Made by a program: the position numbers and the translations under genes
NCBI GenBank assembly: GCA_021162905.1
Contig: JAGGXT010000010.1
Span: forward strand, 1-10,287
From: Candidatus Odinarchaeota archaeon
GTDB lineage: Archaea > Asgardarchaeota > JAGGXT01
Direction of reading: 5' to 3'
DNA length: 10,287 nucleotides
Notes under the pieces: generated by a model
What the model saw: only the letters and a program-made list of their open reading frames with translations
Told to the model about the DNA's origin: nothing
The model's database searches: none
In this document: positions 1 to 5,018 of the stretch, in pieces
Layout of the letters: every line of letters begins with the position of its first letter
Numbering within the stretch: position 1 is the stretch's first letter

Positions 1-538
1 CCTAATAGTTCTTGGCTTTATTTTTGCACCAGAGTTTATACTTGCAAATTATATTTACAATATACTCGGTTTCAGTGTTCTTTATTTTGTTCTTCTTTCT
101 GTAATCTCAAGTATAATTAGTGTTATTGCTTCTGAAATAGCGAGTCGTGGTTCAAAGAAGCTAAGATTCGCAATGATATACGGTGGTATATTTCTGATGA
201 TTGTCTATTCCTTTGCAATATATATGCTTCAGTATCTTACAATTACACCCATTGCGAAGCTTCTGATAATATTCGCGGTAACTATTATTTTAGAATTTGG
301 TCACACATTCTATTTCATCTATGAACGGTCATATCTCCTTGATAATATCCCTAACGAGATTAGAGGGACTATCCTCGGATTGATCTCCTCAACAACAAGA
401 ATTGTTGCTATTATAGCCCCTGCGATCGCTGGGATAATAGCTTATCGTATTGGCGCACTAACTCCATTTCTAGCACAAATGTTTTTCCTTTCCTCAGGTA
501 TTATCGCATTTTGGATATCTTCAAAAATAATGGATTAA
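1..538 (+). CDS. MFS-type transporter, C-terminal part (5' truncated)
   Basis: The reading frame is open from base 2, so the gene begins before the window; about 178 residues remain. The visible protein is almost entirely hydrophobic, with about five membrane segments separated by short basic or polar loops, such as the SRGSKK loop near residue 50. The last third has the layout of a Major Facilitator Superfamily C-terminal half: a cytoplasmic loop NIPNEIRGTILGL, then a helix with IIAPAIAGIIA, then a final helix ending in SSKIMD. The P-x-x-x-RG-x-x-x-G loop and the P-x-x-x-G helix are typical of MFS drug or sugar exporters. The substrate cannot be told from this half. The TAA stop overlaps the TAA stop of the convergent methyltransferase gene through the shared palindrome TTAA at 535-538. 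MFS family membership is fairly secure; specificity is unknown. Confidence 0.8.
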   Translation, partial: LIVLGFIFAPEFILANYIYNILGFSVLYFVLLSVISSIISVIASEIASRGSKKLRFAMIYGGIFLMIVYSFAIYMLQYLTITPIAKLLIIFAVTIILEFGHTFYFIYERSYLLDNIPNEIRGTILGLISSTTRIVAIIAPAIAGIIAYRIGALTPFLAQMFFLSSGIIAFWISSKIMD

Positions 539-933
539 CTCTCCGAGAGTGGACAGTCAAGCTGACGTAAGAATGGTTTTATATCTATAATAGGCGTTCC
601 TTCATATGCATCTATTTTTTCAATATAGATCTTATTCCCTTCTATTTTATGAATTTTCACAGTATAGTGTCCTATCGGATTTGGCCGGCTATTGCTCCTA
701 GTAGCAAAAACTCCCTTAAGTGGTTGCTTAGTATCCCCCATAGGGTGAACCATTAATAAAGATCTGTTCTCTTTGTCATCACACATATGAAACCAGCAAA
801 GGACTATTATGTACATTCCTTCTCTTAGGCCATTGCAAGCCATTTCATACTTGCTTAAAATTTCTATAATGGAATATTCTTCCTCATGCTTTTTTAAATA
901 TCCAATAGAAAATAAAGTAAATCTCTCTTGCAT
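535..933 (-). CDS. trmO: TrmO/TsaA-family tRNA (N6-threonylcarbamoyladenosine37-N6)-methyltransferase
   Basis: This 132-residue protein belongs to the TsaA/UPF0066 (TrmO) family. Characterised bacterial members use S-adenosylmethionine to methylate t6A37 next to the anticodon of threonine tRNA. The signature GVFATRSNSRPNPIG lies at residues 74-88. The second block, DAYEGTPIIDIKPF, lies at 108-121 (the family usually has DxxDGTPxxDIKPY). An HP motif at 63-64 follows the hydrophobic strand YIIVLCWFH. The protein ends soon after the second block, so it is the short core form without the C-terminal extension of the 235-residue E. coli enzyme. The ATG at 933 has GGTGG six bases upstream, which supports this start. 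It is probably co-transcribed with the 93-residue gene 39 bases upstream. Family assignment is strong; the exact tRNA substrate in this organism is inferred. Confidence 0.9.
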   Translation of the reverse strand: MQERFTLFSIGYLKKHEEEYSIIEILSKYEMACNGLREGMYIIVLCWFHMCDDKENRSLLMVHPMGDTKQPLKGVFATRSNSRPNPIGHYTVKIHKIEGNKIYIEKIDAYEGTPIIDIKPFLRQLDCPLSES

Positions 934-972
934 ATAGATCCACCAATCAGAGAGAATGTAGCAAAAAGTATG

Positions 973-1254
973 CTATTCAGCTTTCATAGAAATTATTGTT
1001 GTTGTTTCAGAGACATACCATCGGATCTTGTCTTTGAATGTTTTCCAAAAACTGAAAAAGTCATTTAAGTCGGTAGTTTCTATTAATAGAAAGCCGTTAT
1101 ACCTGGTTCCCATTGCGTGATAGTATACGCCTAAAAGTTTAACAGTTTCAGGAAATTCTTCCTTAACTTTTTCCCACTCGCTTCTTGCGATTTTTTCATC
1201 CTCTTCAGTTAGTTTCTCAAACCTAAAAAAGACTATAATTCCATATGTTGCCAT
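973..1254 (-). CDS. Small conserved-looking alpha/beta protein, predicted ferredoxin-like (beta-alpha-beta-beta-alpha-beta) fold
   Basis: This is a 93-residue protein of unknown function. The order of segments reads as strand TYGIIVFFRF, charged helix EEDEKIARSEWEKVKEEF, strand VKLLGVYYHAMG, strand YNGFLLIETTD, helix DFFSFWKTFKDKI and strand SETTTIISMK. This is the pattern of dimeric alpha/beta-barrel (Dabb-like) or darcynin-like proteins. His46 and the aromatic cluster Y44/Y45/W70/W79 could line a pocket, but no catalytic motif is recognised. I place the start at ATG 1254 because GGTGAT (1258-1263) lies just upstream; a TTG four codons earlier would overlap that site. It ends in TAG. A good TATA-like box at 1286-1294 suggests its own promoter, with the trmO-like gene following. 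The fold is inference from hydropathy only. Confidence 0.7.
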   Translation of the reverse strand: MATYGIIVFFRFEKLTEEDEKIARSEWEKVKEEFPETVKLLGVYYHAMGTRYNGFLLIETTDLNDFFSFWKTFKDKIRWYVSETTTIISMKAE

Positions 1255-1285
1255 AATTATCACCAATTAAGGTAACAATTATGTT

Positions 1286-1294
1286 GTATATAAG
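1286..1294 (-). promoter_or_regulatory. Archaeal TATA box for the 93-residue gene and trmO
   Basis: On the minus strand this reads CTTATATAC, preceded by an A-rich AAAGA stretch that could act as a BRE. Its centre lies about 26 bases ahead of position 1264, so the transcript would start right at the GGTGAT ribosome-binding site and carry a leader of only about 10 bases. The spacing fits the archaeal TATA-to-start rule. Confidence 0.5.
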
Positions 1295-1299
1295 TCTTT

Positions 1300-1322
1300 A
1301 ATAAAAAAGAAGGATAAAAATC
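1300..1322 (-). terminator. T-rich archaeal-type terminator after the cyclophilin-like gene
   Basis: Minus-strand reading gives GATTTTTATCC followed by a TTCTTTTTTATT tract, about 15-37 bases past the TAA of the cyclophilin-like gene and just before the TATA box of the next gene. No stem-loop is needed for archaeal termination at T-tracts. The background is AT-rich, so confidence is modest. Confidence 0.4.
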
Positions 1323-1336
1323 TTTTAAGTAATCTA

Positions 1337-1723
1337 TTATTTATCTGAGATTTCAACTTTTACAGTCTCTCCATCTCTAACCTTTCTTAAAATAGTTAAA
1401 TCGCCATGTAGCTTGCCTATTACGTTAACAGGACTGTATGCCTTGGGTCTTTCATCATCGCTTACCGGCGTTCTTCCAAAGAAAAGACATAATGCTTTTC
1501 CGGGTGGCCAGTATCCTATAGCTCCAAGTTCTACATACTCTTGACTTTTCTCTAACTCTATATCCACTGGTGTCTCAAAATATATTTCATCGCCTCATCT
1601 TCTCACTTTCGACTTGATTGGTAGTGCTTCTATGATCTTTTTAGCGGTCCTAGGATTTAAATCCTCATTTATTTCTCCTATAATTTCAATGCCACTTTCG
1701 AAAGAAAACTTCACCCTAACCAT
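1337..1723 (-). pseudogene. Cyclophilin-like fold protein (PF04126/DUF369 family) interrupted by an in-frame TGA
   Basis: Translated from ATG 1723, this frame gives 42 residues, then TGA at 1595-1597, then 85 residues to TAA. Together they make a full-length member (128 codons) of the family of Thermotoga TM1367, a small bacterial/archaeal protein with a cyclophilin-like barrel and no proven activity. The first part (VRVKFSFESGIEIIGEINED, then NPRTAKKIIEALPI) and the second part (GDEIYFETPV, then GAIGYWPPGKALCLFFGRTP, then SPVNVIGKL) both match family blocks. Relatives as I recall them have a tryptophan before G-(D/E)-E-I-Y-F, so TGG to TGA is a one-base change. Everything after it stays in frame and family-like, so decay is recent or the TGA is an error or is read through. 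A GTG at 1567 could start a 76-residue remnant, but it lacks the first barrel strands. The ATG lies 7 bases past the zinc-ribbon gene, with GGTGAT overlapping that gene's stop. Confidence 0.8.
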
Positions 1724-1729
1724 AACGTA

Positions 1730-1969
1730 TCACCAAGTGTTTTCAATCATTCTTTTTTGAGGTCTAAAAAATCGTTCATATGGGGATTTTAAAAAGAAAC
1801 CTTGATTACATTTAGGGCAGATAACAAGAGGAGGTCTTTCTCTCAACTCCTTTTCCACGATGCCCTCTTTTTCGTATAAAACTACTTCATACATTAGATA
1901 AAAGTCTTTGGGATGGCCTTCAAAACCGCAGAAAGGGCATTTAATATTTTTCTTATCTTTACCTTGCAT
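1730..1969 (-). CDS. Small zinc-ribbon protein with two CPxC knuckles
   Basis: This 79-residue protein of unknown role has two cysteine pairs: CPFC at residues 11-14 and CPKC at 51-54. They are separated by about 36 residues rich in charged and aromatic side chains (DFYLMYEVVLYEKEG). Four cysteines in two CPxC knuckles are the usual ligands of a structural zinc, as in rubredoxin-like or RNA-polymerase-subunit-like ribbons. The C-terminus is basic and aromatic (YERFFRPQKR), which might contact nucleic acid or a partner. The start at ATG 1969 has AAAAGGAG eight bases upstream. The open frame continues upstream to 2089, but that extension (residues such as KIFEISYKKLIKL) looks like translated leader. 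The stop TGA lies inside GGTGAT, the ribosome-binding site of the next gene, so the two are probably translationally coupled. No specific function can be named. Confidence 0.7.
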   Translation of the reverse strand: MQGKDKKNIKCPFCGFEGHPKDFYLMYEVVLYEKEGIVEKELRERPPLVICPKCNQGFFLKSPYERFFRPQKRMIENTW

Positions 1970-2060
1970 ATTCACTTCTCCTTTTAATAAATGTATTCTT
2001 CTCCTATTATTAGAAGTTTTGCTAACAAAAAGTATCTTGATGCAAGATAATTTTATTAGC

Positions 2061-2069
2061 TTTTTATAT
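2061..2069 (-). promoter_or_regulatory. Probable TATA box for the zinc-ribbon/cyclophilin-like unit
   Basis: The minus strand reads ATATAAAAA directly after GAAATTTC. The predicted transcription start is near 2040, giving a leader of about 70 bases. That leader carries two copies of GGAGAAG, the second being the ribosome-binding site of the zinc-ribbon gene. Other AT-rich stretches nearby could serve instead. Confidence 0.35.
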
Positions 2070-2087
2070 GAAATTTCGAAAATTTTC
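2070..2087. repeat. Two abutting perfect palindromes, GAAATTTC and GAAAATTTTC
   Basis: Positions 2070-2077 (GAAATTTC) and 2078-2087 (GAAAATTTTC) are both self-complementary and touch each other, immediately upstream of the minus-strand TATA box. The first octamer recurs at 2644-2651 before the GH35 promoter. This is a candidate regulator-binding site, for instance for the ArsR-type protein encoded next door, though low-complexity AT sequence can produce such palindromes by chance. Confidence 0.35.
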
Positions 2088-2151
2088 AATTTTTAATAAA
2101 TATTTTAGAGAAAATTTAAGTAATCCTTATTTTCAAACTAAAAATACATTA

Positions 2152-2194
2152 TAGTCCCCCCAATATATAATGATAAATGGGGGCTTGGGGGCTA
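2152..2194. repeat. C-run/G-run inverted repeat around the regulator's TATA box
   Basis: A C6 run (2156-2161) faces two G5 runs (2179-2183 and 2187-2191) that form the tandem GGGGGCTTGGGGGCTA. C5 can pair with either G run. With the distal run the match extends to TAG-(T bulge)-CCCCC against GGGGG-CTA. Between the arms lies AATATATAAT (2162-2171), a likely TATA box for the ArsR-type gene, so the element could be an operator over the core promoter. It is the most G/C-rich spot in an otherwise AT-rich gap of about 275 bases. Confidence 0.5.
2162..2171 (+). promoter_or_regulatory. Probable TATA box for the ArsR-type regulator gene
   Basis: AATATATAAT lies about 26 bases before position 2193, which would give a leader of about 50 bases ahead of the ATG at 2245. 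It is flanked on both sides by the C-run/G-run element. No other strong plus-strand box is seen in the gap. Confidence 0.4.
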
Positions 2195-2244
2195 GAATTC
2201 TCTAATTATCTATCGTATTCTTTATTGCTCTCGAGGTGAAGTGT

Positions 2245-2616
2245 ATGAGAGAGTCAGCAGATGGGTATAAAGTCATCATTAAGACTGAATCTCACAAAGA
2301 TCAGAGAAATTTACCTTCAGAAAAGACTCTTGAAGAGATGACATCACTCTTTAAAGTACTTGCAAACCAATTACGTCTTAAAATCTTATATTCAATTAGG
2401 CGGGAAAAGGCACGTGTTTGTGAGATTGCAAGGATAGTTGAAATGGATATATCCGCAGTATCACATCAGTTGCGTATTTTAAAGCTAGCAAATCTTGTCA
2501 AATCAAAACGGGTAGGGAGGGAAGTCTATTATAGGCTTGCAAATAAACAAATTATTGAAACAATTGAATTGATATATACTCATGTAAAAAATAGGAGAGG
2601 AAAGTCACGTAAATGA
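2245..2616 (+). CDS. ArsR-family winged helix-turn-helix transcriptional regulator
   Basis: This 123-residue DNA-binding protein has a typical ArsR/SmtB core at about residues 33-100. The first helix is LFKVLANQLRLKILYSI, followed by VCEIARIVEMD and the recognition helix SAVSHQLRILKLANLV (70-85). The wing is KSKRVGREVYYRL (86-98). Metal-sensing members carry CxC in the third helix; here only one cysteine is present (VCE, Cys59) and the C-terminal helix lacks the usual D-x-H ligand set, so it is more likely a non-metal regulator of the ArsR fold. The N-terminal 25 residues and the basic tail RRGKSRK are outside the core. I chose ATG 2245 because GAGGTGA (2233-2239) ends five bases before it; the in-frame GTG at 2236 lies inside that site. 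The GH35 gene follows after 86 bases on the same strand, and the zinc-ribbon gene is divergent. These are its likeliest targets, along with itself. Confidence 0.88.
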   Translation: MRESADGYKVIIKTESHKDQRNLPSEKTLEEMTSLFKVLANQLRLKILYSIRREKARVCEIARIVEMDISAVSHQLRILKLANLVKSKRVGREVYYRLANKQIIETIELIYTHVKNRRGKSRK

Positions 2617-2642
2617 AAATAATAATTAATTTTATCGAGATT

Positions 2643-2652
2643 AGAAATTTCT
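2643..2652. promoter_or_regulatory. Palindrome AGAAATTTCT upstream of the GH35 promoter (candidate operator)
   Basis: This perfect 10-base palindrome contains the octamer GAAATTTC also present at 2070-2077. It ends about six bases before the TATA-like box of the GH35 gene, where a regulator could compete with TFB binding. The assignment to the adjacent ArsR-type protein is inference. Confidence 0.3.
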
Positions 2653-2657
2653 CAAAA

Positions 2658-2668
2658 CTTATATATTA
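2658..2668 (+). promoter_or_regulatory. TATA box for the GH35 glycosidase gene
   Basis: CTTATATATTA preceded by CAAAA is a good archaeal BRE/TATA match. The expected transcription start is near 2689, so the leader is about 14 bases and consists mainly of the ribosome-binding site GGAGGTG. Confidence 0.55.
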
Positions 2669-2690
2669 ACATAGCTAATACAAATGATGA

Positions 2691-2697
2691 GGAGGTG
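2691..2697 (+). promoter_or_regulatory. Strong Shine-Dalgarno site that fixes the TTG start of the GH35 gene
   Basis: GGAGGTG is followed by a five-base spacer and TTG at 2703. The nearby ATGs at 2684 and 2687 are upstream of the site and in another frame, so TTG is the best-supported start. Confidence 0.7.
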
Positions 2698-2702
2698 TTC
2701 TG

Positions 2703-4982
2703 TTGCCTATTTTTATAAATCTTATTGAAAGAGGCGAATTTCTTCATAGTGGGGAATTTCAATATTTTAGAATACCTGAACATCTTTGGGATTCGGGGTT
2801 GAAAAATCTTAAGGAAGCAGGAATAAATACGATATCTACATATATTCCATGGATATGGCATGAATATGAAGAAAATAAGTTTGACTTCACTGGCGAAACG
2901 CACCCGCAGAGAGATTTAGAGTATTTTCTTAAATTGGTTCGTGCTTATGGTTTTAATTTTATTGCTCGCCCAGGTCCCTATATATATGCCGAATATCAAG
3001 GTTTTGGGATTCCTGAATGGTTGAGAGAAAAACATCCAGAAATTTTAATAAAAACAGCTGATGGTAAGATGACACAAGAAGTATCACTTTTACATCCAGT
3101 GTTTCAATATTACGCTCAAAGATGGCTAAATGAAGTTTTAGAATTTCTCATTTCGAAGAGAGAAGAGGGTCTTAAACTATTAGCAGTCCAACTTGATAAT
3201 GAAACAGGGCTTCCGCAGTATAATACAATTAGGGTATTTTCAGATTTTAATGAACATACAGTAACTCTTTTTAGATTGTGGCTTAAGAAGAGATATTCTC
3301 TTGATGAATTAAATAGTTTCTTAAATAGCAAATACTCGGATTTTAGTGAAATATATCCTCCTACATTTAAGGACTCTTTCAAATTTAAGAGTCTTTGGTA
3401 CGAGTTTGTTGAAGAGTATATTATCAACTATTTAGAAGCCCTGAAAAGAATATATGATGGTAAACTTAAGTCGCAAATCGATTATTTTCTTAATGTTCCG
3501 TTTACACCCATGTGGCCAGACTCGCATCCGAAGAAAAGTGCGGTATCTATAGTTGGATGTGATATTTATACAAAACTGACACCATTTAAAGTTATAGATG
3601 ATTTGCCTTTCACAGTATCATTTACTGCAAACTATTTTCTATCTCTTAATAGGAAAGACTATTTCATAGCTCCAGAAGTTCAAGCAGGTTGGTTTGATCC
3701 TATTTCTTATGTGCCCTCCGAGCATACATTTTTTCTAGGGGCAACATTATATTTATTTAATGCTCGTCTAATCTCTTGGTATATCGCTCATGATTGTATC
3801 GAAATTGACGAAACTCCTTGGATTTGGAATAGTTTTCTTGATATAAACGGAAAGCCAACTCAAAGATACTCCGTTATAAAACGTATCAAAGAGCTAGTTG
3901 AATCTATTGATTACGTGATAAACAAATCTACTTTATTGAGAGACGATATAGGAATTGTAACATATAGCATGTATGGTCGGAAATTTTTTGAGGCCACTTT
4001 CAATAGAAAGTTTAAACATGCTGTAGCTCCAGCATTGCTTCTTATGAGTGCTCATGGACTTTATGGTTTATTATCCGATAACAGTTTTATGCCAAAGGTT
4101 ATAATACTTGAAAAATCAACAATTGAAGAATTAAGTAAGTTTAAAGTTCTATTTTTCCCATCACTAGGTTTTATCGATCATGAAAACTGTAAAAAACTTA
4201 TTAAATACGTTGAAAATGGTGGCCGTTTGATAATTTACGGGTATCCGATAACTACCATTATCGATGATGACAAGCATGAATGTGATTTAATTAAAGTAAC
4301 TTGTAAGAAATTAAAAATAAGCGCACCACTAACCACATTACTAAAAATAGGAATGGCTCAACTAAAATATAAATGGAGACGAAGACAGATTAAACATAAA
4401 CAAAGTCTTCATACTATCGATTCTTACGCTATGCTATTTGAGCTTTTAAAAGAATTACCCAATCTATCATATAGCTTAAAGTTTAATGATATCCACTTTA
4501 AAGGAGAATTATTATTAGCACTTGTTAAAAATAAAGAAAAATCATTTATTCGCGACAAAAATAATAATCCTATAAGTACGATCGTCGAAATAGGTAATGG
4601 AAAAATATACTTTATAGGATCTGTACTAGGTGCTCTCTATAATACGTTTCACTATTTTAATAACTCTCCAATTCTTAATAATCAACGTATTTTTATCTCC
4701 AGATTCATGAGCTCTCTAGGTGTGAGGCCGACTATAAAATATCCGCCAGGAATTGAGATTATTGCAAGAAAAACCATGACGGAAGGTATAGTTATCGGGA
4801 TTATAAATAGAAGACTTAGCGGCAACGCAATAATAGATCTAACAAAGATAATTCCAGACGACAAATTCAGATTTAGAATTCTATTCAATTATAAGGATAC
4901 CCAAGTTAAATCCTTAGAGAAGGCATTAGAGATAAACTTCATAGGTAATGACTTCATAGTCTGTGTGTTTGAACAAGTTTGA
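2703..4982 (+). CDS. GH35-type glycoside hydrolase (beta-galactosidase or exo-beta-glucosaminidase), cytosolic
   Basis: This 759-residue enzyme removes a terminal sugar from a beta-linked oligosaccharide by a retaining two-glutamate mechanism. The N-terminal TIM barrel (about 10-400) carries GH35 landmarks: YFRIPEHLW, GINTISTYIPWIWHEYE and IARPGPYIYAEYQGFGIPEWL-like text at 87-107. The probable acid/base is Glu167 in LDNETG. The probable nucleophile is Glu325 in APEVQAGWFD. Residues 415-530 look like a class I glutamine-amidotransferase-like domain (VLFFPSLGFI, then KYVENGGRLIIYG), and a small beta domain ends the protein. This architecture and size resemble the archaeal GlmA exo-beta-D-glucosaminidases of Thermococcales as well as beta-galactosidases, so the sugar is open. 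There is no signal peptide, so it would act on imported oligosaccharide. The stretch 4280-4700 is especially AT-rich and lysine-rich. The start is TTG. The end is convergent with the amidohydrolase gene, 36 bases away. Confidence 0.85.
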   Translation: MPIFINLIERGEFLHSGEFQYFRIPEHLWDSGLKNLKEAGINTISTYIPWIWHEYEENKFDFTGETHPQRDLEYFLKLVRAYGFNFIARPGPYIYAEYQGFGIPEWLREKHPEILIKTADGKMTQEVSLLHPVFQYYAQRWLNEVLEFLISKREEGLKLLAVQLDNETGLPQYNTIRVFSDFNEHTVTLFRLWLKKRYSLDELNSFLNSKYSDFSEIYPPTFKDSFKFKSLWYEFVEEYIINYLEALKRIYDGKLKSQIDYFLNVPFTPMWPDSHPKKSAVSIVGCDIYTKLTPFKVIDDLPFTVSFTANYFLSLNRKDYFIAPEVQAGWFDPISYVPSEHTFFLGATLYLFNARLISWYIAHDCIEIDETPWIWNSFLDINGKPTQRYSVIKRIKELVESIDYVINKSTLLRDDIGIVTYSMYGRKFFEATFNRKFKHAVAPALLLMSAHGLYGLLSDNSFMPKVIILEKSTIEELSKFKVLFFPSLGFIDHENCKKLIKYVENGGRLIIYGYPITTIIDDDKHECDLIKVTCKKLKISAPLTTLLKIGMAQLKYKWRRRQIKHKQSLHTIDSYAMLFELLKELPNLSYSLKFNDIHFKGELLLALVKNKEKSFIRDKNNNPISTIVEIGNGKIYFIGSVLGALYNTFHYFNNSPILNNQRIFISRFMSSLGVRPTIKYPPGIEIIARKTMTEGIVIGIINRRLSGNAIIDLTKIIPDDKFRFRILFNYKDTQVKSLEKALEINFIGNDFIVCVFEQV

Positions 4983-5018
4983 ATCATCAGCCAAAAATCT
5001 ACGAATCCGTAATTTAGA

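Noticed and set aside
1595..1597. TGA as a selenocysteine codon in the cyclophilin-like gene
   Set aside because: The family position is Trp rather than Cys, and I see no archaeal SECIS-like stem-loop in the region after the TAA stop; the downstream sequence is T-rich and unstructured.
1970..2089. N-terminal extension of the zinc-ribbon protein to 2089
   Set aside because: The extra 40 residues have no zinc-ribbon character, the strong GGAG site points to ATG 1969, and the extension covers a probable promoter and leader.
3116..3427. Minus-strand open frame of 103 codons inside the GH35 gene
   Set aside because: It lies wholly within the conserved GH35 barrel coding region, has no promoter or ribosome-binding site, and its translation resembles no family.
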